Origin: an uncultured Prevotellaceae bacterium | Lineage (GTDB): Bacteria; Bacteroidota; Bacteroidia; Bacteroidales; Bacteroidaceae | NCBI GenBank assembly: GCA_900320045.1 | Contig: ONQT01000002.1 | Coordinates: 1 to 64,000, forward strand | DNA: 64,000 nucleotides | Direction: 5' to 3' | Part shown: positions 50,528-59,312 of the stretch, in pieces | Numbering within the stretch: position 1 is the first letter of the stretch | Layout of the letters: every line of letters starts with the position of its first letter | Made by a program: the position numbers and the translations under genes | The notes under the pieces: model-generated | Database searches by the model: none | Told to the model about the DNA's origin: nothing | The model's input: only the letters and a program-made list of their open reading frames with translations

Positions 50528-51628
50528 ATGTCAGAAGAGAATAAGAACATCCAGGAAATCGAGGAGCAGGAGTCTTCCATCGATTTCGGCAAGATATTCA
50601 AGGACCTGTTGAAGCACAAGAAGCTTTACTACAAGGTTCTGCCCATTGCTTTCGTCTTGGCGGCCATCTATTCGTTGGGCCAGCCGAACTACTATAAGTG
50701 TGAAGTGATGATGAGTCCTGAGCTCAGCACCCGTCGCAGTACCAACTCGCTGGCATCCTTGGCCAGTTCGATGGGTATTAACCTGTCCAGTGGAATGGCA
50801 GCAAACTCAGAGGCTCTCTTCCCCACGGTCTATCCTGAGTTGATCAACAGTGTGACGTTCCACACCTCGCTCTTCAATATCAAGGTGCATCGTGACAAGG
50901 AGAAGAAGGAAATGAGCTTCTACGACTACCTGCTGAAAGAGCAGAAAGCTCCTTGGTGGTCGGAGGCTATCGGCGGAACGATGAAATTCATCGGAGGCCT
51001 GTTTGGTGGCGAGAAGAAGAAAAAGAGCGAGACAGATATCGACCCCTTCCGTTTGACCAAGAAGCAGATGGCTATTGTCAAGTCCATGCGTAAGCGTATT
51101 GTCTGTGACGTGGACAAGAAGACCATGATGATTACCATCACCGTCACCGACCAGGACCCGCTGATTGCCGCAACGATGGCTGACTCCGTACAGCAGCGCT
51201 TACAGGACTTCATCACGGACTACCGCACGAAGAAGGCCCGCAAGGACTATGAGTATGCCAAGAAAATCTATAACGAGACCAAGGAGCGTTACGACAAGGC
51301 CCGTCACAAGTATGCTTACTTCTCGGATGCTAACCGAAGGGTATTCCTGGAGACGGTTCGCAGTGAGCAGACCAACCTGAGCAACGAGCTGAGTATTCAG
51401 TATCAGGTATATGCTCAGGCTTCCGCTCAGATGCAGCAGGCTGAGGCCGATGTACAGCGCGAGACACCCGCATTTGCTATCCTGCAGCCTGCCACCGTTC
51501 CGGTACAGAAGGCCGGACCGGCACGCGCCAAGATGTGTCTCATCTTTCTGTTCCTTGCCTTCCTGGGCACATCGGTGTGGATTCTCTACAAGGAAGACGA
51601 CTTGAAGCAGCTGCTCGGTATGTCCTAA
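50528..51628 (+). CDS. Wzz-type polysaccharide chain-length/co-polymerase protein
   Basis: 366 residues. Cytoplasmic N-terminus, membrane helix ~35-52 (LPIAFVLAAIYSLG), large periplasmic region with coiled-coil helices (~220-310), a PVQKAGPARAK motif and a second membrane helix (MCLIFLFLAFLGTSVWILY). It lacks a C-terminal Walker kinase domain, so it is a Wzz-like protein without fused BY-kinase. With the upstream SLBB protein it forms a two-gene export pair; no glycosyltransferases follow. Confidence 0.9.
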   Translation: MSEENKNIQEIEEQESSIDFGKIFKDLLKHKKLYYKVLPIAFVLAAIYSLGQPNYYKCEVMMSPELSTRRSTNSLASLASSMGINLSSGMAANSEALFPTVYPELINSVTFHTSLFNIKVHRDKEKKEMSFYDYLLKEQKAPWWSEAIGGTMKFIGGLFGGEKKKKSETDIDPFRLTKKQMAIVKSMRKRIVCDVDKKTMMITITVTDQDPLIAATMADSVQQRLQDFITDYRTKKARKDYEYAKKIYNETKERYDKARHKYAYFSDANRRVFLETVRSEQTNLSNELSIQYQVYAQASAQMQQAEADVQRETPAFAILQPATVPVQKAGPARAKMCLIFLFLAFLGTSVWILYKEDDLKQLLGMS

Positions 51629-51695
51629 ACCGAGGCAGCTGCCCCATAAAGCCAAACGATGATAACTCACAATAACAACTTAAAACCAATTAGAT

Positions 51696-53213
51696 ATGCT
51701 AACACAACAAGACCTGAAGCAGTTGGCTCAGAAAGGAATCTCTGAGCAGCAGATTGAGACCCAGTTGGGCCAGTTTAAAACCGGTTTCCCCTTCCTGAAA
51801 CTGGAAGCCGCCGCAGCCATTGGCCGTGGTATCGTTGCTCCCAATGCTGAAGAGGGGAAGAAGTACGTAGAGGCTTGGCAGCAATATAAGGCTGCCGGCA
51901 AGAAGGTGGTGAAGTTTGTGCCCGCATCGGGTGCTGCCAGCCGCATGTTCAAGGACATGTTTGCCTTTGTCGATGCTGACTACGATGTGCCTACTACAGA
52001 TTTCGAGAAGAAATATTTCGACAACATCGAGAAGTTCGCTTTCTATGGCGAGCTGGATGCTGCCTGCAAGAAGAATGAGGGTAAGGGCATCAAGGAGCTG
52101 ATGGCTGCCGGCAATTACAAGGCTGTCGCTGCCAATATGCTGAAAGCCGAGGGACTGAACTACGGTCAGTTGCCTAAGGGCCTGCTTTTGTTCCATAACT
52201 ATCCCGAGGGACCTCGCACTCCAATGGAGGAGCATCTGGTCGAGGGTGCGCTGTATGCTGCCAGCAACGGTGAGTCGCACGTACATTTCACCGTCAGCCA
52301 TGAGCACATGGAACTCTTCAAGCAGAAGGTGGCTCAGAAAGCCGACCTGTATGCCAAGAAGTACGGCATCAAGTACGACATCACTTTCTCCGAGCAGAAG
52401 CCCTCTACCGATACCGTTGCCGCTAATCCTGACGGTACACCGTTCCGCAACAGTGACGGCTCCTTGCTGTTCCGTCCCGGCGGCCACGGCGCGTTGATAG
52501 AGAACCTGAACGAGATTGAGGCTGATGTCATCTTCGTCAAGAACATCGATAACGTCGTGCCCGACCGTCTGAAGGCTGACACCGTAGAGTGGAAGCAGAT
52601 CATCGCCGGTGTGCTGGTAACGCTGCAGAAGAAAGCTTTCGAATATTTGAACCTGCTGGACAGCGGCAAGTACACCCACGAGGAGATTGAAGAGATGATT
52701 CGCTTCGTGCAGCAAGACCTGTGCTGTCGCAAGGGCGACATCAAGGATTTGGAGGATGCCGATTTGGTTATCTACCTGCGTAAGAAGCTGAACCGCCCGA
52801 TGCGCGTCTGCGGTGTTGTGAAGAACGTCGGTGAGCCTGGCGGTGGTCCGTTCCTGACTTACAACCAGGATGGCACGGTGTCGCTGCAGATTCTGGAGTC
52901 GAGCCAGATAGACAAGTCGAACAAGGAGTATATGGAGATGTTTACCAAGGGTACCCACTTCAATCCCGTCGATTTGGTCTGCGCCGTTAAGAACTACAAG
53001 GGTGAGGCTTTCGACCTGCCTAAGTTTGTTGACCCGACGACAGGCTTTATCTCTCAGAAGTCGAAGAGCGGCAAGGAGCTGCAGGCATTGGAGTTGCCCG
53101 GTTTGTGGAACGGCGCCATGAGCGACTGGAATACCATCTTCGTAGAGGTGCCCCTGTCGACCTTCAACCCAGTTAAGACCGTTAACGACCTGTTGCGCGA
53201 ACAGCATCAGTAA
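51696..53213 (+). CDS. DUF4301 nucleotidyltransferase-like protein
   Basis: 505 residues. The segment VVKFVPASGAASRMFKDMF resembles the Gly-rich nucleotide-binding loop of sugar-phosphate nucleotidyltransferases, and VCGVVKNVGEPGGGPF plus PDRLKADTVEW are typical of DUF4301. The reaction is unknown. Codon use suggests good expression. It sits between polysaccharide export genes and glmS (UDP-GlcNAc supply), which fits but does not prove a role in nucleotide-sugar metabolism. I see no TAnnTTTG box in its 67-base leader. Confidence 0.85.
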   Translation: MLTQQDLKQLAQKGISEQQIETQLGQFKTGFPFLKLEAAAAIGRGIVAPNAEEGKKYVEAWQQYKAAGKKVVKFVPASGAASRMFKDMFAFVDADYDVPTTDFEKKYFDNIEKFAFYGELDAACKKNEGKGIKELMAAGNYKAVAANMLKAEGLNYGQLPKGLLLFHNYPEGPRTPMEEHLVEGALYAASNGESHVHFTVSHEHMELFKQKVAQKADLYAKKYGIKYDITFSEQKPSTDTVAANPDGTPFRNSDGSLLFRPGGHGALIENLNEIEADVIFVKNIDNVVPDRLKADTVEWKQIIAGVLVTLQKKAFEYLNLLDSGKYTHEEIEEMIRFVQQDLCCRKGDIKDLEDADLVIYLRKKLNRPMRVCGVVKNVGEPGGGPFLTYNQDGTVSLQILESSQIDKSNKEYMEMFTKGTHFNPVDLVCAVKNYKGEAFDLPKFVDPTTGFISQKSKSGKELQALELPGLWNGAMSDWNTIFVEVPLSTFNPVKTVNDLLREQHQ

Positions 53214-53227
53214 TTCGTAAATCAATA

Positions 53228-53270
53228 GAAAGAGCAAAAGAAAATACAAAAATTCTTTTGCTCTTTCTTA
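53228..53270 (+). terminator. Terminator after the DUF4301 gene
   Basis: Perfect 15-bp stem GAAAGAGCAAAAGAA / TTCTTTTGCTCTTTC (53228-53242, 53253-53267) followed by T-rich sequence; immediately before the glmS promoter. Confidence 0.85.
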
Positions 53271-53279
53271 CTTTTCTAT

Positions 53280-53287
53280 TACCTTTG
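53280..53287 (+). promoter_or_regulatory. -7 promoter element for glmS
   Basis: TACCTTTG, 34 bases before the ATG. The leader is too short for a glmS ribozyme. Confidence 0.75.
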
Positions 53288-53321
53288 CAGCGAGAAACGA
53301 AACAGACTAAATAAAAACAGT

Positions 53322-55166
53322 ATGTGTGGTATAGTTGGATATATAGGAAAGAAAGAAGCTTATCCTATTCTGATTAAAGGACTCCGTCGTTTGGAGTATC
53401 GTGGTTACGACTCGGCTGGTGTGGCACTCATTAACAACAGCGGTGCCCTCAATGTTTACAAGACCAAGGGCAAGGTTGACAACCTGACAGAGTATTGCAG
53501 CGACAAGGACGTCAGCGGCTGCATCGGCATTGCCCATACCCGTTGGGCAACACATGGCGAGCCGTCCAGTCGCAATGCCCATCCGCATTATTCCGAGTCG
53601 CACAACCTGGCCATCATCCACAATGGCATCATTGAGAATTATGCCGACATCAAGGTCAAGTTGCAGGCAAAGGGTATCACGTTCCAAAGCGACACCGACA
53701 CCGAAGTGTTGGTGCAGTTGGTGGAATATATCATGGTGAAGAAGAACCTGTCCTTGCTGGAGGCGGTTCAGGTGGCTTTGTTCCAGGTAATCGGTGCCTA
53801 TGCCATTGCCATTATCGACAAGCGCGACCCGCAGCAGATTATCGCTGCCCGCAAGCAGAGCCCGTTGGTGGTAGGCATTGGCGACGATGAGTTCTTCCTG
53901 GGCAGTGACGCCAGTCCGATTATAGAATATACTGACAAAGTCGTCTATCTGGAGGATGGCAATATTGCTGTTATCCGTCTGGGCGAAGAACCCAAAGTTG
54001 TCAGTATTCTTGGTGTCGAGCAGGAGTTGGCCGTCAAGACGGTTGACATTGACTTGGGTCAGATAGAGAAGGGTGGTTATCCGCACTTCATGCTGAAGGA
54101 AATCTTCGAGCAGCCCGAGTGTCTGACCAACTGCATGCGAGGCCGCATCAATGTCGAGGGCGACCATGTGACGCTTTCCGCACTCATCGACTACCGCCGC
54201 CAGTTGCTTGATGCTAAGCGCATCGTCATCGTGGCCTGCGGAACCTCGTGGCATGCAGGTCTGATAGGCAAGCAGCTTATCGAGTCCTTGTGCCGCGTAC
54301 CCGTCGAGGTGGAGTATGCCTCCGAGTTCCGCTACCGCAATCCCGTGGTGGGCAAGGACGATGTGGTGATAGCCATCTCGCAGAGCGGTGAGACGGCCGA
54401 CACCTTGGCTGCCATTCAGTTGGCCAAGGAGAAAGGAGCCTTCATCTATGGTATCTGTAACGCTATCGGTTCGTCCATACCTCGTGCAACCGATACCGGA
54501 ACGTACATCCATGTAGGTCCCGAGATTGGTGTGGCATCGACGAAAGCCTTTACCGGTCAGGTGACAGTCCTTGCCATGTTTGCCTTGGCACTGGGCGAAG
54601 CCAAGGGCACTATCGACCGTCAGGATTATCTGCAGGTTGTTCGCGGACTGAGTCAGATTCCTCAGGTGATCCGCGAGGTGCTGAAGACCAACGACAAGGT
54701 GGCCGACCTGGCCCGAACCTTCACCTATGCCCACAACTTCCTCTATCTGGGTCGAGGATTCTCGTATCCCGTAGCCCTGGAAGGAGCGCTGAAACTCAAG
54801 GAAATCAGCTATATACACGCTGAGGGCTATCCCGCTGCCGAGATGAAGCACGGACCTATCGCGCTCATCGACTCCGATATGCCCGTGGTGGTCATTGCCA
54901 CGCATAACGCCATGTATGAGAAGGTGCTCTCGAATATTCAGGAAATCAAGGCCCGACAGGGTAGGGTGATAGCCTTGGTGAGTAAGGGCGACGACACCAT
55001 TTCGCGCATTGCCGACGAGGTTATCGAACTTCCCGACGTGCTGGAATGCCTTGAGCCGTTGGTCGCCACCATCCCGCTTCAGTTGTTGGCTTACCATGTA
55101 GCCGTGTGCAAAGGAAAAGACGTCGACCAGCCCCGTAATTTGGCAAAGTCGGTCACCGTGGAATAA
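53322..55166 (+). CDS. glmS: Glutamine-fructose-6-phosphate aminotransferase
   Basis: 614 residues; first step to UDP-GlcNAc. Glutaminase domain with the N-terminal nucleophile Cys2 (MCGIVGYIG), RRLEYRGYDSAG, HTRWATHGEP, and NGIIENY. Isomerase half with two SIS domains (VACGTSWHAGLIGKQLIE, ISQSGETADTLAA, GRGFSYPVALEGALKLKE, HAEGYPAAEMKHGPIALI) and C-terminal DQPRNLAKSVTVE. Full length. Single gene between a terminator and an inverted repeat. Confidence 0.98.
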   Translation: MCGIVGYIGKKEAYPILIKGLRRLEYRGYDSAGVALINNSGALNVYKTKGKVDNLTEYCSDKDVSGCIGIAHTRWATHGEPSSRNAHPHYSESHNLAIIHNGIIENYADIKVKLQAKGITFQSDTDTEVLVQLVEYIMVKKNLSLLEAVQVALFQVIGAYAIAIIDKRDPQQIIAARKQSPLVVGIGDDEFFLGSDASPIIEYTDKVVYLEDGNIAVIRLGEEPKVVSILGVEQELAVKTVDIDLGQIEKGGYPHFMLKEIFEQPECLTNCMRGRINVEGDHVTLSALIDYRRQLLDAKRIVIVACGTSWHAGLIGKQLIESLCRVPVEVEYASEFRYRNPVVGKDDVVIAISQSGETADTLAAIQLAKEKGAFIYGICNAIGSSIPRATDTGTYIHVGPEIGVASTKAFTGQVTVLAMFALALGEAKGTIDRQDYLQVVRGLSQIPQVIREVLKTNDKVADLARTFTYAHNFLYLGRGFSYPVALEGALKLKEISYIHAEGYPAAEMKHGPIALIDSDMPVVVIATHNAMYEKVLSNIQEIKARQGRVIALVSKGDDTISRIADEVIELPDVLECLEPLVATIPLQLLAYHVAVCKGKDVDQPRNLAKSVTVE

Positions 55167-55174
55167 AAAGTTGA

Positions 55175-55205
55175 GCAAATATTTGGCGAAATGCCAAATA
55201 TTTGC
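55175..55205 (+). promoter_or_regulatory. 13-bp inverted repeat between glmS and the REC-kinase gene
   Basis: Perfect repeat GCAAATATTTGGC / GCCAAATATTTGC with a 5-base loop, ending one base before the -7 box TACTTTTG. With no T run it is a poor terminator; it covers the -33 region, so it may be an operator. Confidence 0.6.
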
Positions 55206-55213
55206 TACTTTTG
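55206..55213 (+). promoter_or_regulatory. -7 promoter element for the REC-kinase gene
   Basis: TACTTTTG, 30 bases before the ATG. Confidence 0.7.
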
Positions 55214-55243
55214 CACGTCAGAACTAAAGAACCTATGTAATAC

Positions 55244-56395
55244 ATGGAGTTGAACGAAACCTTTGAGTCGCAAATCAACCGTAGCGATTTTAAAATACTG
55301 ATCGTCGACGATGTCGTCAGTAACGTGTTGTTACTGAAGATATTGCTTACTAATGAGAAGTTTCAGGTGTGCACCGCTGCCAATGGAAATCAATGCATTG
55401 AGCAGACCAAGAAAGAGAAGCCCGATCTGATACTTTTGGATGTCATGATGCCCGATATCAGCGGCTTCGACACCGCTGTCATTCTGAAGAAAGACCCCGA
55501 GACGTGCGACGTTCCCATTATTTTCCTTACAGCACTCAACAATCCCAGCGACCTGGTGAAAGGTTTCCAGGTTGGTGCCAACGACTTCCTCACCAAGCCC
55601 TTCAATAAGGAAGAGCTGGTGATGCGTGTGATGCACCAGATAGAGCTGGTGGCAGCCAAGCGCGTCATCGTTCGTCAGAACGAGGAGCTGAAGCGCACCA
55701 TCCAGAACCGAGACAAGATGTACTCCGTCATTGCCCACGACCTGCGTTCGCCTATGGCTTCCATTCGCATGGTGCTCAATCTGGCCGTAAATGTCTGCTC
55801 GCCCGATGTTGTCGGCGAGGAAATCTTCGGACTGCTGGACAAGGCCAATCGTGAGTCGGAGGAAACCCACGACCTGCTGGACAATCTGCTGAAGTGGACC
55901 AAGAGTCAGACGGGACGTCTGAGTGTGGTTTATCAGGACCTTGAGCTCGACGATATTGTGCCTGGCGTGGTTGACATCTTCCGTATGATTGCCGAGATGA
56001 AGAAGATCAACCTGCAATACATCCCCTCCGAAGAGAAACTGACGGTGCATGCCGACAACGATATGATTAAGACCATCATCCGCAACCTGCTGTCCAATGC
56101 CATCAAGTTTACTCCCGAAGGCAAGGGTATCGAGGTGTTCTATAAGCGCGATGGCGACTTTGCTCGCATCTCTGTCCGAGACCACGGCGTCGGTATTGCC
56201 GCAGACCGTGTGGACAGCATCTTCCATAAGGGAGAGACAACCTATGGTACTGGCGGTGAGGAAGGCTCCGGACTGGGTCTGCAGCTCTGTCAGGACTTTG
56301 CCCGCAAGAATGGCGGCGATGCTTATGTCGAGTCCGTCGAAGGCGAAGGCTCCACGTTTAGTTTTACCATTCCACTCATAAAAAAAGAGGCCTGA
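55244..56395 (+). CDS. Response regulator-histidine kinase hybrid (REC-HisKA-HATPase)
   Basis: 383 residues, all soluble. REC domain (~16-135) with acidic pair VDD, phospho-acceptor Asp66 in LLDVMMPD, and FLTKPF Lys. HisKA with His165 in IAHDLRSPM, and HATPase_c with NLLSNAIKFTPEG, DHGVGIAADRV and GSGLGLQLC. The receiver comes before the kinase, so it is a cytoplasmic kinase likely controlled by phosphorylation of its own REC domain by another kinase. No sensor domain and no adjacent output regulator. Its stop codon lies inside the terminator stem. Confidence 0.93.
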   Translation: MELNETFESQINRSDFKILIVDDVVSNVLLLKILLTNEKFQVCTAANGNQCIEQTKKEKPDLILLDVMMPDISGFDTAVILKKDPETCDVPIIFLTALNNPSDLVKGFQVGANDFLTKPFNKEELVMRVMHQIELVAAKRVIVRQNEELKRTIQNRDKMYSVIAHDLRSPMASIRMVLNLAVNVCSPDVVGEEIFGLLDKANRESEETHDLLDNLLKWTKSQTGRLSVVYQDLELDDIVPGVVDIFRMIAEMKKINLQYIPSEEKLTVHADNDMIKTIIRNLLSNAIKFTPEGKGIEVFYKRDGDFARISVRDHGVGIAADRVDSIFHKGETTYGTGGEEGSGLGLQLCQDFARKNGGDAYVESVEGEGSTFSFTIPLIKKEA

Positions 56396-56412
56396 GCCTC
56401 TTTTTTTTTTTG
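56387..56412 (+). terminator. Terminator overlapping the REC-kinase stop codon
   Basis: GAGGC / GCCTC stem (56387-56391, 56396-56400) followed by a run of 11 T. Confidence 0.85.
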
Positions 56413-56423
56413 TGAGTCGCCGT

Positions 56424-56467
56424 TTCGAAATATCGAAATGTCGATATATCGAAATATCGTCATGTCG
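56424..56467. repeat. ATCGAAAT-type short repeat
   Basis: TTTCGAAATATCGAAATGTCGATATATCG-like words between two convergent genes; same word family as 24833-24890. Confidence 0.7.
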
Positions 56468-56475
56468 ACTTCTTT

Positions 56476-57429
56476 TTACTCCGACTTGAACAAGTCCTTG
56501 ATGCCGCCGATGGATCCCATGAGGTTTGTGGCCTCGTAAGGCAAGTAGACAGTTTTGGTCTTGTCGCCTGCTGCCAGCTCCTGCAACATCTGGATGTACT
56601 TCTGGGCCAGCAGATAGTTGGCGGGATTCGTCGACTTGCCTACAGCCTCGGAAATCAGTTCGATGGCCTTGGCTTCGGCCTCGGCTTTGCGGATGCGGGC
56701 CTGAGCCTCACCTTCCGCATGCAGGATGGCCTGCTGCTTCTGGGCATCGGCGCGGTTGATGATGGCCGTCTTCTCACCCTCGGAAGCCAGAATCTCGGCA
56801 GCCTTCTCACCTTCTGACGTCAGAATCTGCGCACGCTTGTTACGCTCGGCCTGCATCTGCTTCTCCATGGCGTTCAGCACTGTTGCAGGAGGAACGATGT
56901 CTTGCAGTTCAACGCGGTTCACCTTCACACCCCACTTGTCGGTGGCGTCGTCCAGCACGGCGCGCAGCTTGGTATTGATGGTGTCGCGCGAGGTAAGGGT
57001 TTCATCCAGTTCCAGCTCGCCGATGATGTTACGCAGCGTGGTTTGCGTCAGCTTCTCGATAGCGTTAGGCAGGTTGGAGATTTCGTAAACAGCCTTGAAG
57101 GGGTCTACAATCTGGAAGTAGAGCAGGGCGTTGATTTCCATCTGGATGTTATCCTTGGTAATTACGTTCTGCGAGGGGAAGTCATACACCTGTTCACGCA
57201 GGTCGATGGCGTTGGAGTAGGCGTAGCGGCCACGGGTCAGCACCACGATTTCCTTGGCACGGTCAATGAAGGGAATGATGATGTTGATACCCGGATTCAG
57301 GGTGGCATAGTAGCGTCCCAGTCGCTCAATGATGCGGGTTTCCGACTGTGGGATGATCACAAGAGCCATCTTGGCGAAGACAAACACCAGAATGACGATG
57401 GCCATTAGTACATAAGTCATGATGTCCAT
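56476..57429 (-). CDS. SPFH/band-7 membrane protein (QmcA/paraslipin type)
   Basis: 317 residues. N-terminal membrane helix (MTYVLMAIVILVFVFAKMALV), SPFH domain (VIIPQSETRIIERLGRYYATLNPGINIIIPFIDR ... LREQVYDFPSQNVITKDNIQMEINALLYFQI), and a long coiled coil (QMQAERNKRAQILTSEGEKAAEILASEGEK) before a hydrophobic tail. It forms oligomeric cages or microdomains in the membrane and helps membrane protein quality control. It lies with an NfeD gene upstream, the classic partner, with a DUF975 gene between. Confidence 0.94.
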   Translation of the reverse strand: MDIMTYVLMAIVILVFVFAKMALVIIPQSETRIIERLGRYYATLNPGINIIIPFIDRAKEIVVLTRGRYAYSNAIDLREQVYDFPSQNVITKDNIQMEINALLYFQIVDPFKAVYEISNLPNAIEKLTQTTLRNIIGELELDETLTSRDTINTKLRAVLDDATDKWGVKVNRVELQDIVPPATVLNAMEKQMQAERNKRAQILTSEGEKAAEILASEGEKTAIINRADAQKQQAILHAEGEAQARIRKAEAEAKAIELISEAVGKSTNPANYLLAQKYIQMLQELAAGDKTKTVYLPYEATNLMGSIGGIKDLFKSE

Positions 57430-57443
57430 AGTTTTATTTGTTA

Positions 57444-58067
57444 TTAGAACGGGTTGATGTCGTTATACTGCTCTTTCAGGTCCTCATAGAAGTGAGCGTG
57501 GGCAGAATAGTTGTAAGGTACGAGGAAAAGGAATCCGATGCCGAGTGTGAGGCAGGAGAGAATGAACCAGCCAATCATGCTCAGGTCGAGGAGGAAGAGC
57601 TGCATCTTGTGGCCCTGCATCATCTTCATGCTCTGGCAGATAGCCTCTTCGCCGCTCATCTCGGGATGGTCCTTCAGGATAAATTCCGTCATGGCGTATG
57701 AGTAGTCCTTGACAAAGCCGGGAATGATGAGCAGCAGCATCCACAGCAGGACATAGATGCCTTTCAGCAGCTCGGCCAGCGTGATGCGCACATACTGGCT
57801 GAATCCGTCGAACAGGCGTTTGTAGTCGGTGTTCTCTTCACGAGCCATTCGCAGGAAGAATACTCTGTACCCCCAGGCCAGCGGCAGTAGCATGATGGTG
57901 ATGACTCCTTGCCAGACCATGCCAGGAACGGGGTCAACAAGAAAAGATGGTGATGAACCGACGATTTCCAGAATGAGGAATGCAATGAGCGAAGCCACGA
58001 CGGCTTTGGTCCAATTGCCCTCCAGAGAGCGGAGAGCCATGTCTTTGTACTCAGAATTTCTTTTCAT
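57444..58067 (-). CDS. DUF975 membrane protein
   Basis: 207 residues. Begins MKRNSEYKDMALRSLEGNW, typical for DUF975, followed by ~5 hydrophobic helices (VVASLIAFLILEIV, ITIMLLPLAWGYRVFFL, GIYVLLWMLLLIIPGFV, LFLLDLSMIGWFILSCLTLGIGFLFLVPY). Function unknown. It lies between the SPFH and NfeD genes (14 and 29 base gaps), so it is likely part of that membrane complex or its regulon. Confidence 0.85.
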   Translation of the reverse strand: MKRNSEYKDMALRSLEGNWTKAVVASLIAFLILEIVGSSPSFLVDPVPGMVWQGVITIMLLPLAWGYRVFFLRMAREENTDYKRLFDGFSQYVRITLAELLKGIYVLLWMLLLIIPGFVKDYSYAMTEFILKDHPEMSGEEAICQSMKMMQGHKMQLFLLDLSMIGWFILSCLTLGIGFLFLVPYNYSAHAHFYEDLKEQYNDINPF

Positions 58068-58096
58068 AATGCTTTGGTATTTTAATGAACGAATGC

Positions 58097-58546
58097 TTAC
58101 AATGTCTCTACGGTGACGATGGTGCTTTCGCGGCCTACCACGCGCACGCTGGTACCTTTATCTATAGCGGTCTTGGTGCTGCTGACTGCGCGCCATTGGT
58201 CACCGTCTATCTGCACGTAGCCCGTGCCGTCAGCAGGGATTTCCTCTGTCACGCGTCCTGTTCTGCCCAGCAGGGCATCGGCGTTACTGGGTTTGTTGGG
58301 CTCGTTCTTGTGCAGATAGCGCAACGCCACAGGTCGTACGGTGAAGATGGCTATCAGCGAGAACAGCGCAAAGAGGGCTATCTGCCAATAGATGCTGAGA
58401 CCCAATACAGCTGCCACGATGGCAAACAATGCTCCAATGGAGAAGCAGATGATAAAGAAGTCGCCCGACGACAGCTCCAAAATCAGACAAACGATGGCCA
58501 CAACGGCCCATACCTGCCACATGTGTGCTAAAAGATATTCAATCAT
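58097..58546 (-). CDS. NfeD-family protein
   Basis: 149 residues. Two or three membrane helices (VWAVVAIVCLILELSS, FFIICFSIGALFAIVAAVLGL, QIALFALFSLIAIFTV), then a C-terminal OB-fold (LLGRTGRVTEEIPADGTGYVQIDGDQWRAV ... VVGRESTIVTVETL), the NfeDb layout. NfeD proteins partner SPFH proteins in membrane microdomains. I start at MIEYLLAHMW (58546), as the longer frame has no similarity. Confidence 0.9.
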   Translation of the reverse strand: MIEYLLAHMWQVWAVVAIVCLILELSSGDFFIICFSIGALFAIVAAVLGLSIYWQIALFALFSLIAIFTVRPVALRYLHKNEPNKPSNADALLGRTGRVTEEIPADGTGYVQIDGDQWRAVSSTKTAIDKGTSVRVVGRESTIVTVETL

Positions 58547-58580
58547 AATGCTATTGTTGTTAGAGTTTATTGCCTTATTA

Positions 58581-59090
58581 TTATATAGAGAGAATGAAGT
58601 CGTCCCAGTCTTTCGTCGACCCTTTCTTGCCAAACACCTTGCGGTAGAGGCGGCTACGCGTCGAGGCAACGCTCTCCTTGGAGTGGGCGGTCAGCGTGGC
58701 GATGTCTTTCGGCTGTATTCGCACTTTTGTCAGCAGACTGACGCGATAGTCCTGGTCGCTCATGTTGTAGAGACTGTACAGTTTGTTGCTGAATCCCGGA
58801 TAGACAGCATCTACGGCTTCGGTCAGTTCTGCCCAGTCCGTTTGACTCATGCTTCTTCCGCTGTTCAGGTATTCTTTAATCCGCAGGTATACTGCGGTGG
58901 CGAATAATGTGCTGACATCTTGGCGGCGGGTCTCTATGACCGCCATCTTCTGCATGGCATGGATGTTGTCCAGTCGGCTCTGCAGCAGTTGCATTTTGCG
59001 ACGATTGCTCTGCAACACCAAAATAAATAAGGTGATGTAGAACACTGTGCAAATGATGAGCAGAAACAGCTCGCGGTCAGTCAGTACCAT
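58581..59090 (-). CDS. Membrane-anchored HTH regulator-like protein
   Basis: 169 residues. One N-terminal membrane helix (LFLLIICTVFYITLFILVL), a coiled-coil segment (NRRKMQLLQSRLDNIHAMQ), and a C-terminal LuxR/GerE-like helix-turn-helix (RIQPKDIATLTAHSKESVASTRSRLYRKVFG). It resembles the C-terminal half of the TPR-transmembrane-HTH regulators of Bacteroidota without the sensor part. It starts 34 bases upstream of NfeD and may control the SPFH unit; inference. Start at ATG 59090. Confidence 0.8.
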   Translation of the reverse strand: MVLTDRELFLLIICTVFYITLFILVLQSNRRKMQLLQSRLDNIHAMQKMAVIETRRQDVSTLFATAVYLRIKEYLNSGRSMSQTDWAELTEAVDAVYPGFSNKLYSLYNMSDQDYRVSLLTKVRIQPKDIATLTAHSKESVASTRSRLYRKVFGKKGSTKDWDDFILSI

Positions 59091-59154
59091 AGATATTCGT
59101 TTTTTACGTTTTACAATCGATGACGACTTTTCGCCATGATTTTTTTTCTTGATG

Positions 59155-59162
59155 CAAAGGTA
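59155..59162 (-). promoter_or_regulatory. -7 promoter element for HTH-NfeD-DUF975-SPFH run
   Basis: TACCTTTG on the minus strand, 64 bases before the ATG at 59090. Confidence 0.7.
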
Positions 59163-59281
59163 GTAAATATTTGTCTTACTTCCAAGAAAAACGGTTTGCA
59201 AAAATGTGCACATCCTGTTTTGCGCACTTTTGCGAAAGAAATAAAGACGGGCTTTTCCTTGCTTATTTCAGAAATAAAGTG

Positions 59282-59289
59282 TATCTTTG
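59282..59289 (+). promoter_or_regulatory. -7 promoter element for the RAYT gene
   Basis: TATCTTTG, 23 bases before ATG 59313. AAAGGAG at ~59297-59303 is a good ribosome-binding site 9 bases before the ATG and decides the start. Confidence 0.7.
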
Positions 59290-59312
59290 TACCATAAAAG
59301 GAGTTTACACAC

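Noticed and set aside
51699..53249. 516-codon minus-strand frame opposite the DUF4301 gene
   Set aside because: Leu/Gln/His-rich antisense translation without motifs; DUF4301 is clear on the plus strand.
53288..53321. glmS ribozyme
   Set aside because: The leader is only ~30 bases, too short for the ribozyme fold.
53307..55178. 623-codon minus-strand frame opposite glmS
   Set aside because: GlmS is complete and unmistakable on the plus strand.
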